Shown: piece after piece, positions 27,021 through 34,256 of the stretch
How positions within the stretch are numbered: position 1 is the stretch's first letter
Layout: every line of letters begins with the position of its first letter
From: Brevibacillus antibioticus
GTDB taxonomy: Bacteria; Bacillota; Bacilli; Brevibacillales; Brevibacillaceae
Reading direction: 5' to 3'
Length of the DNA stretch: 64,000 nt
Assembly: GCF_005217615.1 (NCBI RefSeq)
Contig: NZ_SZNK01000001.1
Location: 4,751,001 to 4,815,000 of the forward strand
The notes under the pieces: model-generated
Told to the model about the DNA's origin: nothing
Database searches by the model: none
Seen by the model: the letters and a program-made list of their open reading frames with translations, nothing else
Made by a program: the position numbers and the translations under genes

Positions 27021-27656
27021 CTAGCCGACACCCTTGCCATCATCCTTCCGGCAAATGTAGACAAAGGCAGGTGGCAGATTCAATGGAACCATCTTCACCG
27101 ATACTTGCTCAAATACAGAGGAAAGCTGCTTTTTCATTTGCAGCGAATATTGAAAGGCGACAAATACTCCACCTGGTTTTAGCGCATGATATACCTGATC
27201 CATAATTTGATCACGCAGCTCTTGTGGGAAGTTGGCAAATGGCAATCCTGACAAAATACAGTCGGCTTTATCCAATCCCGCTTCCGAAAGAACCCGATTC
27301 AAATCTACTGCATCTTCGTGGAATCGTACATCGGGAAATAGTGGTTCCAACCTGTTGCGCATCTTGGTCTCCTTTTCAAAGGATATCAGTACGGCTTCCG
27401 GTTTTTTCTTTTGCTCGATCCACTTCGTAAAAATCCCCGTTCCTGCTCCTAATTCCACAATTGTATGTGCTTGCTCCCAGTCGATAGGCGCAACCATTTG
27501 TTTACAAAGTGCACGGGAGCTAGGAGTAATACTGCCCACTTGACCAGGTGACCGCAAAAAATTATAAAAGAACATCAGCCGATCCTTCATGCTGGATGGA
27601 TGATGGCAATCGATCATCATGTCTATATGCTCCCTTCTCAGTTCTTGCTTATCCAT
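27021..27656 (-). CDS. Class I SAM methyltransferase, phospholipid N-methyltransferase-like
   Basis: SAM fold with motif I IVELGAGTGIFTKWI (about 64-78), acidic SFEKE after strand 2 and CILSGLPFANFP (motif IV). The N-terminal FFYNFLRSPGQVGSITPSSRALC is typical of PmtA-like proteins and KsgA relatives that methylate lipids. Length 211. It is the first gene of a two-gene unit with dedA. Substrate assignment is by family only. Confidence 0.78.
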   Translation of the reverse strand: MDKQELRREHIDMMIDCHHPSSMKDRLMFFYNFLRSPGQVGSITPSSRALCKQMVAPIDWEQAHTIVELGAGTGIFTKWIEQKKKPEAVLISFEKETKMRNRLEPLFPDVRFHEDAVDLNRVLSEAGLDKADCILSGLPFANFPQELRDQIMDQVYHALKPGGVFVAFQYSLQMKKQLSSVFEQVSVKMVPLNLPPAFVYICRKDDGKGVG

Positions 27657-27858
27657 TTATCATATCCAAAAAACATTACGAATTATCTACCAAAAACGAA
27701 AGATTTTCTTACTACTATAACAGTAAACGAATGGAAATAAAAATTCCTCCGTCTATAGTCGGAACAAACAATCACACTCATGATGGTTTTTTGAGTGAGC
27801 TCCATACGTTACAATGACAGTAGATCAAGTTTTACATTTAATCAAGGAGGACTTATTT

Positions 27859-28167
27859 ATGGATTATAGAGGTGTAAAAGTCATCACGCACGCTAGCACA
27901 TTTTTTGCACCGATCCTTGTGCCCATTCTGGTTTGGCTGCTCGTACAAAATCGTGACGCCAAAAATATGGCGCTACAGGCTTTGTTCTTCCACATCATTA
28001 TGACGGTGCTCCTCGCTATTTCCTGGTTCTTCACCTTCTTGTTGATCGGGATTCCGTTCCTGATTGTGTTTGGACTGATGGCGATCTACTATCCGATTAA
28101 AGGTATCATTTATTCCTTAAATGGACGCCCGTTTTCCTACCCATTCGTCGGTGGGATTGGCCGATAA
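27859..28167 (+). CDS. DUF4870 family small membrane protein
   Basis: 102 residues with three membrane segments; the pattern THASTFFAPILVPILVWL, ALFFHIIMTV and IYYPIKGIIYSLNGRPFSYP fits DUF4870. ATG 27859 has an AAGGAGG site 8 bases upstream, so the longer frame from 27814 was rejected. Function unknown. A strong hairpin follows. Confidence 0.82.
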   Translation: MDYRGVKVITHASTFFAPILVPILVWLLVQNRDAKNMALQALFFHIIMTVLLAISWFFTFLLIGIPFLIVFGLMAIYYPIKGIIYSLNGRPFSYPFVGGIGR

Positions 28168-28174
28168 TCTCGAT

Positions 28175-28223
28175 ACACAACAAAGACCAGCTATCCTTTA
28201 GAAGGAAGCTGGTCTTTGTGTTA
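28175..28223. terminator. Bidirectional terminator
   Basis: Stem acaaagaccagct/agctggtctttgt (about 28180-28192 and 28207-28219) between two converging genes; modest A/T runs on both sides. Confidence 0.65.
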
Positions 28224-28245
28224 AGGAGCCTAATTCCAATCGAGA

Positions 28246-28878
28246 TTAGGAGCCTACTGTGAAACGCTCATTTTGATGCTTTGGATTTTCGATTTCATCG
28301 AGCATTGCCACCGCATAGTCAGCATAGCTCACATAGCTCTGTCCGCTAGCGTTCACTAACAGATGGTCTTTTCCGAGTCGGTACGCACCTGTTTTCTCCC
28401 CTGCTGGGTCAAAAAAGGCGGATGGACTGATATACGTCCATTGAATGCCGTTTGACTCTCCCAATACATGCAGGTACTCTCCATGCTTTTGCGCAGTTGC
28501 CAAGTAAGCCTTAGGGAATTCAGGAGTTTCTACGAGGCGCAGTGTTTTGGCTTCGTCTACAAACAGACTGCCTGCACCACCTACAACGAGCAAACGTGTA
28601 GAAGGAGCACCCTTCAACGCTTCAATCAGAGCCTTCCCTGACTCGACGTGCAGATGTTCTTGACCTGCTGGTGCACCAAAAGCGTTCACGACTACGTCAA
28701 AGCCGTTCAAATCTGCGGCTGTCAGATCAAACACATCTTTCTGAATCACAGCTACATCGCTTTGCTCGATTTTGGATGCATCACGCACAATCGCTGTCAC
28801 TTGATGGCCACGATCCAACGCCTCTTTCATAATCACCTTACCTGCTTTACCGCTTGCTGCTACAATTGCAATCTTCAT
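28246..28878 (-). CDS. NAD(P)-binding oxidoreductase (atypical SDR, NmrA/YwnB-like)
   Basis: N-terminal Rossmann motif IAIVAASGKAGKVIM (GxxGxxG) and NAFGAPAGQEHLH, LVVGGAGSLFVDE, as in YwnB/NmrA-type NAD(P)H-binding proteins; 210 residues. The catalytic YxxxK of classical SDRs is absent. An inverted repeat upstream suggests control by an HxlR/MarR-type quinone or thiol sensor. Confidence 0.85.
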   Translation of the reverse strand: MKIAIVAASGKAGKVIMKEALDRGHQVTAIVRDASKIEQSDVAVIQKDVFDLTAADLNGFDVVVNAFGAPAGQEHLHVESGKALIEALKGAPSTRLLVVGGAGSLFVDEAKTLRLVETPEFPKAYLATAQKHGEYLHVLGESNGIQWTYISPSAFFDPAGEKTGAYRLGKDHLLVNASGQSYVSYADYAVAMLDEIENPKHQNERFTVGS

Positions 28879-28924
28879 GATGATATTCCCTCCGTTTTGT
28901 ATGTTTTTGATGTAACCAAATCAG

Positions 28925-29001
28925 TTACAACTCTCTCAAAAAGAATAGGCGCTTACCGCATCGCCTTGTTGTAATCATTGTAGTTACAACTAAACGAAAT
29001 G
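28925..29001. promoter_or_regulatory. Repeated GTTACAAC operator-like motifs
   Basis: The upstream region carries AGTTACAAC near 28922 and again at 28982-28990, and the imperfect palindrome TTGTAATCATTGTAGTTACAA (about 28969-28989). TTGTAACT-type half-sites are used by HxlR regulators such as YodB and CatR in Bacillus; the link is by motif likeness only. Confidence 0.4.
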
Positions 29002-29028
29002 TCAACCCTGTTTTTTCATCGAATAAAA

Positions 29029-29064
29029 AAAGCACCCGGGTATTCAAACATACACCAGGTGCTA
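29029..29064 (-). terminator. Terminator after the cstR-rhodanese unit
   Basis: On the minus strand agcacctgg/cccgggtgct pairs around a ~14-base loop and is followed by TTTTTTTATTC. Confidence 0.7.
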
Positions 29065-29068
29065 GCTG

Positions 29069-29458
29069 TTACTTCTTTTTCGTCGGACCATTCCAGGTAA
29101 TGAACCCGCCTTGCAGATGAGCCATCTGCGGAATGCCTTGTTTCTTTAAAATTTTTGCTGCCTGCTTGCTACGCATCCCGCTCCGGCAGTATAGCAATAT
29201 ATCGTTTTTGCTGGAAATTTCTTTTGCGCGTTGGTCGAGCTGAGACAAAGGGATGTTCACCGCCGATGGAATATGACCCGCTTTATATTCGTGCGGCTCG
29301 CGTACGTCGATGAGCATCACCCTGCTTTTTTGGTTGACCCGTTTCTTGAACTGATCTGACTTGAGATTTTCCAATCCCTTTACAGGAAGAAAGCGAGAGA
29401 TGATATACCAAATAATGACCGCATAGCCGAACAGCAAAAGAATCGTAGTGAAACTCAT
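29069..29458 (-). CDS. Membrane-anchored single-domain rhodanese
   Basis: Sulfurtransferase. One N-terminal membrane helix (about 5-22) leads into a rhodanese domain with the active-site loop CRSGMRS (Cys near residue 90) and DVREPHEYKAGHIPSAVNIP. Length 129. It lies 25 bases downstream of cstR and is expected to handle sulfane sulfur at the membrane. Confidence 0.9.
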   Translation of the reverse strand: MSFTTILLLFGYAVIIWYIISRFLPVKGLENLKSDQFKKRVNQKSRVMLIDVREPHEYKAGHIPSAVNIPLSQLDQRAKEISSKNDILLYCRSGMRSKQAAKILKKQGIPQMAHLQGGFITWNGPTKKK

Positions 29459-29482
29459 AGGAAGCTCCTCTCCAAAATCGGT

Positions 29483-29749
29483 TTAGCGGCTCTTAACCAA
29501 AAGCTCTACGGCTTCTTTCACCAGCTTGCTCGTGTCTCCTCCAGCAGCCTGCTCTTCTAGCAAACAGCGTTGCAGGTTTTCCGCTACAATCTGGGCAATC
29601 GCCTTGTCTGAAGCGTTGCGAACAGCGGAGAGCTGCGCTACTACGTCTTTGCAGTTTTTCTGCTCGTCCATCATTTTCAGCACACCGCGGACTTGTCCTT
29701 CAATTCGTTTTAAACGTCTTTTGACATCGTCACTGTAGTTGTAATCCAT
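29483..29749 (-). CDS. cstR: CstR-type persulfide-sensing repressor (CsoR family)
   Basis: All-helical CsoR-family repressor of 88 residues. The first ligand cysteine is kept (KNCKDVV, Cys33) and so is the second (ENLQRC, Cys62), but the copper-binding histidine of CsoR is replaced by Asn (in AENLQRC). This is the CstR pattern: two cysteines that form di- to tetrasulfide links rather than Cu(I) sites. ATG 29749 has a perfect AGGAGG upstream; the longer frame was rejected. The neighbours are all sulfur-transfer genes, which supports persulfide sensing. Its own promoter carries a matching operator. Confidence 0.9.
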   Translation of the reverse strand: MDYNYSDDVKRRLKRIEGQVRGVLKMMDEQKNCKDVVAQLSAVRNASDKAIAQIVAENLQRCLLEEQAAGGDTSKLVKEAVELLVKSR

Positions 29750-29777
29750 ATGAATTCCTCCTGTTTCACGACAAGGC

Positions 29778-29819
29778 ATACGTATACAGGTATCTTATGC
29801 GAAATCCAGGTAATGTCAA
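29778..29819 (-). promoter_or_regulatory. cstR promoter with CstR operator candidate
   Basis: TTGACA (29819-29814), 16 bases, TAAGAT (29797-29792) on the minus strand, overlapped at its downstream side by ATACGTATACAGGTAT (29778-29793). The 16-mer shares ATAC-N8-GTAT and an internal TAT/TAC with two other sites in the same cluster. Confidence 0.65.
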
Positions 29820-29842
29820 GCAAGCTGCCTACGCGTGCTGTT

Positions 29843-30325
29843 TTAAATAAACAGGTTTACTTTTGCCTGTGTCGCATCCCCCAAATAAGCAGCTACACCT
29901 GCATACTCCATTCCGTCGAGCAATTCCTCCTGCTTGAGGCCGAGCAAGTCCATCGTCATCGTACAAGCGACCAGCTTCACTCCCTGCTCCTGAGCCAGCT
30001 CGATGAGTTGTGGAAGCGTCAGGGCATTGTGCTTTTTCATGACATGCTTGATCATCTCTGGACCCATGCCCATCATGTTCATTTTAGACAATCCGAGCTT
30101 CTTGGCGCCTCTTGGCATCATCCAACCGAACGCTTTTTCAAGCCATCCCTTTTCTACCTTCACGATCTCGTCCTTGCGCATGGTATTCAGTCCCCAGAAG
30201 GTGAAGAAAATCGTGACATCATGGTCATAGGCCGCAGCTCCGTTCGCAATAATAAAGGCTGCAATCGCTTTATCCAAGTCACCGCTAAACAACACAATCG
30301 TCGTTTTTTCTTTTTGTTTTTCCAT
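29843..30325 (-). CDS. DsrE/DsrF/DrsH-like sulfur carrier protein (YrkE-like)
   Basis: 160 residues: KTTIVLFSGDLDKAIAAFIIANGAAA and VTIFFTFWGLNTMRK open the DsrE fold, and LVACTMTMDLLG carries the likely active cysteine. Family members bind and relay persulfide. ATG 30325 has AAGGGGTG upstream; the longer frame reaches into the operator region and was rejected. It lies between tauE and cstR. Confidence 0.88.
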   Translation of the reverse strand: MEKQKEKTTIVLFSGDLDKAIAAFIIANGAAAYDHDVTIFFTFWGLNTMRKDEIVKVEKGWLEKAFGWMMPRGAKKLGLSKMNMMGMGPEMIKHVMKKHNALTLPQLIELAQEQGVKLVACTMTMDLLGLKQEELLDGMEYAGVAAYLGDATQAKVNLFI

Positions 30326-30350
30326 GTAAGAACACCCCTTAATAATACTT

Positions 30351-30366
30351 ATACTTGTATAGGTAT
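30351..30366. promoter_or_regulatory. CstR operator candidate in front of the dsrE-like gene
   Basis: ATACTTGTATAGGTAT, 26 bases upstream of the start codon, same pattern (ATAC-N8-GTAT, TAT at positions 8-10, GG before GTAT) as the sites at cstR and the TusA-rhodanese gene. No clear -35/-10 pair was found for this site. Confidence 0.55.
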
Positions 30367-30409
30367 GAAAATAAGCGAAAGAAGCTTTTGCAACGAAAAG
30401 CATCTTTCC

Positions 30410-31198
30410 TTATAGAATGTCACTCCAAATCTTGATCGCCGTTCCACAGATCAGCACAATCAGGCCATAACGCAAATATTTCACATCGATCTTGGCGCTG
30501 ACCATACTGCCCACCGGTGCCCCCAAAACACTTCCGATGACCGTATACAAAACGGGCAAGAGCGGAATTTGCCCACCCGACAGCTTCCCGATTACACCAC
30601 CTATTGCGGAGATGAATACAATGGCCAAAGATGAGGCAATTGTCACGCGCGTAGGTATTTTCAACACGGTCAGCATGATCGGAATGAGGATGAACGCTCC
30701 CCCTGCACCGACAATCCCGGATACGATTCCCACAGCAAACGCAGCACCAGCAGCAATGAATCGGTTGTATGTGACTTCCCCTGCCGCCGCTTCTGTTCCC
30801 CTATTTTTCACGAGCATCAAAATCACGGCAATGATCGCCAGTATCCCGTACACCACATTGATGCTTTCATTCGACAAGTATTGGGAGAGAGCCGCACCAA
30901 TCAGGCTGCCCGCCAAGATACTTCCCCCCATATCTCTGACAAGTCCTTTATGAATCAGGGGCGAGTTTCTCCCGTTTCTTTTGCGGAAAGCCAGTACGCC
31001 AGACAGTGACGCGAAAAATACTTGAGACATCGATATCACCGAAACTTCCTGGGGAGAAAACTGCGCCACACCTAGTGCCGGTGGTATAAACAGGAGCATC
31101 GGATAGCTAATGATCGCTCCGCCAATCCCGAGCAATCCGGAAAAAAAGGAGCCGACAAAACCGAGAGAGCCCATGAGCAGAAGCAGTAAGACGTCCAT
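30410..31198 (-). CDS. TauE/SafE family sulfite/sulfur-anion exporter
   Basis: About eight membrane segments with the two family repeats GxxGxGGxxxxxP: GLLGIGGAIISYPML and GIVGAGGAFILIPIM. Such proteins export sulfite or thiosulfate made by persulfide oxidation. ATG 31198 has GAGGAGG 5-6 bases upstream. The gene lies with cstR and persulfide enzymes, as tauE does in staphylococci. Confidence 0.9.
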   Translation of the reverse strand: MDVLLLLLMGSLGFVGSFFSGLLGIGGAIISYPMLLFIPPALGVAQFSPQEVSVISMSQVFFASLSGVLAFRKRNGRNSPLIHKGLVRDMGGSILAGSLIGAALSQYLSNESINVVYGILAIIAVILMLVKNRGTEAAAGEVTYNRFIAAGAAFAVGIVSGIVGAGGAFILIPIMLTVLKIPTRVTIASSLAIVFISAIGGVIGKLSGGQIPLLPVLYTVIGSVLGAPVGSMVSAKIDVKYLRYGLIVLICGTAIKIWSDIL

Positions 31199-31311
31199 AT
31201 ATCCTCCTCGCATTCCTACCTACCACATCGGAATGCTCAACCCTCTTTTCAAATGAACCATCATGAAGTAAAATTAATCCCAAGTAAATAACTGCGAATA
31301 AGGTGATTTAA

Positions 31312-31482
31312 ATGGTTCGCTTTTTCAAATCCATTTTTCAGCATCGGTGCTCCACCTGCCAAGCACCTTTGCGCTCACACAATAATGCCTTGTTCAGTGA
31401 AAAGCAATGTCCTAATGGTCACTACAAAGAAGAAATCTATACGCACCTTGGCGTACGTATCGTTTATGAAAATCAGGAGTAA
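31312..31482 (+). CDS. 56-residue zinc-ribbon-like protein, unrecognised
   Basis: A short frame with AAGGTGAT 5 bases before its ATG. The protein begins MVRFFKSIFQHRCSTCQAPL and contains C13-x2-C16 and, after 16 residues, CPNGHYKEE (C33...H37), a likely one-zinc ribbon, then an ordinary sheet-like tail GVRIVYENQE. It is plus-strand, between tauE and tusA on the other strand, and ends TAA before an 8-bp hairpin. Function unknown. Confidence 0.6.
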   Translation: MVRFFKSIFQHRCSTCQAPLRSHNNALFSEKQCPNGHYKEEIYTHLGVRIVYENQE

Positions 31483-31535
31483 GCGAGCACTCCACGAACC
31501 GTTAGCGGCTTCATCCATACGTGCTCGCTTCTGTC
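31480..31535. terminator. Hairpin between the small zinc protein and tusA
   Basis: 8-bp stem gcgagcac/gtgctcgc (31483-31490, 31521-31528) with a loop of 30 bases and weak T runs. It may end both converging units. Confidence 0.45.
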
Positions 31536-31538
31536 TCC

Positions 31539-31763
31539 CTACAGCTTTTTCACTAAAAACTTGTACACACCGTTCTCAACCTCATGGGAAACCAGCTCAT
31601 TCCCGGTTTGCTTGACCCAAGCGGTGAAGTCGTTCAGAGAGCCTTTGTCCGTCGAGAGTACTTCCATGGTTTGACCGGATTGCATTCCGTCCATTGCTTT
31701 TTTTGCTTTGACGATTGGCATCGGGCAAGCCAGACCTTTTGTATCTACCACAACATCCGCCAT
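31539..31763 (-). CDS. TusA family sulfur carrier
   Basis: 74 residues with the invariant CPxP motif in [17 protein letters not shown]. TusA proteins accept persulfide sulfur on that cysteine and pass it on. It is the last gene of the TusA-rhodanese / rhodanese-MBL / tusA unit. Confidence 0.93.
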   Translation of the reverse strand: MADVVVDTKGLACPMPIVKAKKAMDGMQSGQTMEVLSTDKGSLNDFTAWVKQTGNELVSHEVENGVYKFLVKKL

Positions 31764-31825
31764 TTTTTATTCCTCCTGTTATATAAATGCGTGTTTAAAA
31801 GACGATTTTTTGAACTACCTTTCCG

Positions 31826-32977
31826 TTATTTATCGTGAATGGCGCAGCGATTTGGCCCTACTTCCATCTCTTGTTGTTCCTCTTCGCTCGGTTTTAATTT
31901 TCCCATATTCACCTGACGAATCTCTTGATACGCATTCGGCTGCGGCGGCAAATGATGCGTAACGATATGCCGGAATTCACTTTCATCCGCAATCGTTAGC
32001 CCTGGATTGTTGCGATATAAGTCACCCAAACGAGCAGATACGACACCCATTGGTCCAAGCTCGGTGTAGCTGCCAAAATGAGCAGGCAACACGACTAAAT
32101 GCTCAGGGAGCTCTTTATATCGATTATACAGGGTGTCGCGGAGGTCTCCTACCCAATCTTCCGCTTTCCCAGCCAAATCCGGCCGTCCAATCGAGGCAAC
32201 AAACAGAATGTCTCCCGTAAGAAAATACACATCATCGACAATCAGGGACGTACTCCCGATGGTATGTCCGGGAGAATAGATTGGCAGGATCGCAATTTTG
32301 GTTGTGCCCACTTGGATTTCCTGCCCTTCCTCTAGCTTACGATAAGAATACGTAACTTCTTCCGCATCTTTTTCTGGAAGCCAATACGATGCATCTACTC
32401 GATCTGCCAGCTTCTTTCCACCGGAAATATGGTCGGCATGTAGATGAGTATCGATGGTGTGCTTGATTGTCCATTGATGCTTGGCTGCAAATGCTTCGTA
32501 CACATCCGTCATCCGCAATGAATCAACGACCGCTGCCTCCCCTCCTGATACGATCATGTAAGACAAGCAGCCTTTTCCAATGCGGACAAACTGATAAATC
32601 GCACCGCCATCACGGAGGTCACCCACCTTCACTGGCTCCAGATGCTCACTCCACGCCTTCATTCCTCCTTGCAGGTAAGAAACATCCGTAAAGCCCGCTT
32701 CTGCTAGCATCTCTGCGACAAAAATGGACGAGCCCTCTTTTGCACAGACGACCAACACCTTCTGTTTCACAGGGATTTTCTCAAGAACACCCTCCACCCC
32801 GTCCAGCAAATCAAAGTAAGGGATGTTCACGCTCACTACTCGATGCCCTTCGATTCGCCAATTCTCGTAATCGCTCGTATTGCGAACGTCGAGAATAAAC
32901 AATTCCTCCTGCGCAAAAAGATGCTGCGTTAACTCGTGTGCTGTCATCGCTTGTACGTTTGTTTGTTGTTCCATCAT
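31826..32977 (-). CDS. Rhodanese-metallo-beta-lactamase persulfide dioxygenase
   Basis: Oxidises low-molecular-weight persulfides, releasing sulfite (CstB/ETHE1-type chemistry by homology). Residues ~10-115 are a rhodanese domain with its cysteine in VVCAKEGSS; residues ~125-340 are an MBL domain with [18 protein letters not shown] and LTGDILF. The order is rhodanese first, whereas Staphylococcus CstB has the MBL domain first. The C-terminal ~40 residues hold no known domain. It starts 13 bases after the TusA-rhodanese gene. Confidence 0.9.
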   Translation of the reverse strand: MMEQQTNVQAMTAHELTQHLFAQEELFILDVRNTSDYENWRIEGHRVVSVNIPYFDLLDGVEGVLEKIPVKQKVLVVCAKEGSSIFVAEMLAEAGFTDVSYLQGGMKAWSEHLEPVKVGDLRDGGAIYQFVRIGKGCLSYMIVSGGEAAVVDSLRMTDVYEAFAAKHQWTIKHTIDTHLHADHISGGKKLADRVDASYWLPEKDAEEVTYSYRKLEEGQEIQVGTTKIAILPIYSPGHTIGSTSLIVDDVYFLTGDILFVASIGRPDLAGKAEDWVGDLRDTLYNRYKELPEHLVVLPAHFGSYTELGPMGVVSARLGDLYRNNPGLTIADESEFRHIVTHHLPPQPNAYQEIRQVNMGKLKPSEEEQQEMEVGPNRCAIHDK

Positions 32978-32990
32978 CTTTCTCTCCCCC

Positions 32991-33572
32991 TTATTGTTTT
33001 TCTACCGGGCCATTCCAGCCAGACATACCCGGTAGCACATTGGTGATTTTGGTAAAACCTTTTTCGGCCAGCAACTGACAAGCCATGTCGCTGCGTTTGC
33101 CGGATCGGCAGATGATATAGATGTCATCATCCGGCTGTAGCTCATCCAAGCGCTCTCCCAATACTCCCAGGGGTATTGGAATGGCTACAGGAATGCGATG
33201 AAAAGCGTATTCTGCCGGTTCTCGCACATCAATGAGTGTCAGCTTGTCGTTGGCTTCCAGCTTTTTTTGTAGTTCTTCATTAGAAATGGTCCGCAAGAAA
33301 TTCGTCTCCTCCTTCACCTCATGGGTACTCGCTTTTCGCAGGAAATGCTTCATGACTTCCCCCTCCTGAACCGTGCCCAGAAATTCATGCCCGGTATTGT
33401 TTGCCCAGCTTTTCAAATCGGCCATTGAGCCTTTATCAGTCGCTTGTACTTCCATCACTTGACCCGGTAACATCTCTTCCATCGCTTTTTTTGTGCGTAC
33501 GATAGGCATTGGACATGCCAAGCCTTTGCAATCTAACGTTTTATCAGCAGAAAAATTCGATTGTACAGACAT
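32991..33572 (-). CDS. TusA-rhodanese fusion sulfurtransferase (CstA/YrkF-like)
   Basis: N-terminal TusA domain with CPMPIV (Cys near 20) and C-terminal rhodanese domain with CRSGKRS (Cys near 155) after [14 protein letters not shown]. Length 193. Cysteines of both domains relay persulfide sulfur in CstA and YrkF. ATG 33572 has a perfect AGGAGG site. It heads the operon and has a strong promoter with a CstR operator candidate. Confidence 0.93.
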   Translation of the reverse strand: MSVQSNFSADKTLDCKGLACPMPIVRTKKAMEEMLPGQVMEVQATDKGSMADLKSWANNTGHEFLGTVQEGEVMKHFLRKASTHEVKEETNFLRTISNEELQKKLEANDKLTLIDVREPAEYAFHRIPVAIPIPLGVLGERLDELQPDDDIYIICRSGKRSDMACQLLAEKGFTKITNVLPGMSGWNGPVEKQ

Positions 33573-33625
33573 GTTGTCTACCTCCTACGTTTTGAGTGGA
33601 AATGTGATCGATCAACTTTATACGT

Positions 33626-33671
33626 ATACCCCTATGGGTATTATGATATGCGCCTCGTTTTCCTTTGTCAA
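33626..33671 (-). promoter_or_regulatory. Promoter and CstR operator of the TusA-rhodanese operon
   Basis: TTGACA (33671-33666), 17 bases, TATCAT (33648-33643) on the minus strand, followed by the near-perfect palindrome ATACCCCTATGGGTAT (33626-33641) over the start site. Repressor binding there would block initiation. Confidence 0.75.
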
Positions 33672-33747
33672 TAGGTACGACGTGACCGACCCACTCTTTC
33701 ATACGTATTTTCTTAGAGATGAACTTGTACCAACATGGAGGCGCCCA

Positions 33748-34176
33748 ATGAAACTAGCTGATCGGATGAAGGAAAAGAACACGAAGACAACAGAGCTGTT
33801 TATTTGGGGACCATACTTACGGGAAGAATGGGAGAAGCATTTTGCGAGCCATCTGACCGAAGAAGATAAAGAGAGGATTTTTCTCAAAAATAAAGACGGC
33901 TACCAAGGGTATCTGTGGCATTTATTTAGCAATAAGCTGAGGGATTGTCTTGAACGCGAGGAAGCGGATGAAGCCTTTCAGCAGGTGGCCCATGAGTCGT
34001 ACTATGTGTTTTACCAGCTTGCTAACGAAGTATTGATCTTGGAAAATGCTGCGGAGTTTTCTGTCGCGGACTTGGAAAAGGAATACGATGTGTACGTCGT
34101 GGATAAGGACTTTACGTGGACGTATGTGAAGACCCATGAAACCGAGTGGTGTGGGCCTTATTTTTGTAGGAAATAG
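33748..34176 (+). CDS. DUF4275 family protein
   Basis: 142 residues; the motifs IWGPYLREEWEKHFA, GYLWHLFSN, YVFYQLANEVLILENA and YVVDKDFTWTYVKTHE-GPYF fit DUF4275, a small soluble Bacillales family of unknown role. ATG 33748 has GGAGG 7 bases upstream. It is alone on the plus strand and ends 20 bases before a terminator hairpin shared with the convergent anti-sigma gene. Confidence 0.82.
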   Translation: MKLADRMKEKNTKTTELFIWGPYLREEWEKHFASHLTEEDKERIFLKNKDGYQGYLWHLFSNKLRDCLEREEADEAFQQVAHESYYVFYQLANEVLILENAAEFSVADLEKEYDVYVVDKDFTWTYVKTHETEWCGPYFCRK

Positions 34177-34193
34177 GATGGGGAAAACAAAGA

Positions 34194-34244
34194 GAGGAAG
34201 CATTCGGATACCTTTAGGGGTATGCCGCCATGCTTCCTTTTTGA
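34194..34244. terminator. Shared terminator of the DUF4275 and anti-sigma genes
   Basis: A long stem aggaagcat/atgcttcct (about 34196-34204 and 34230-34238) with a second inner stem ggatacc/ggggtat and T5 on the plus strand. Confidence 0.7.
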
Positions 34245-34256
34245 TTGATGGGTTGA

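Noticed and set aside
34208..34223. ATACCTTTAGGGGTAT, matching the CstR operator pattern
   Set aside because: It is the inner stem of the terminator between two convergent genes, with no promoter, so the fit is probably by chance.
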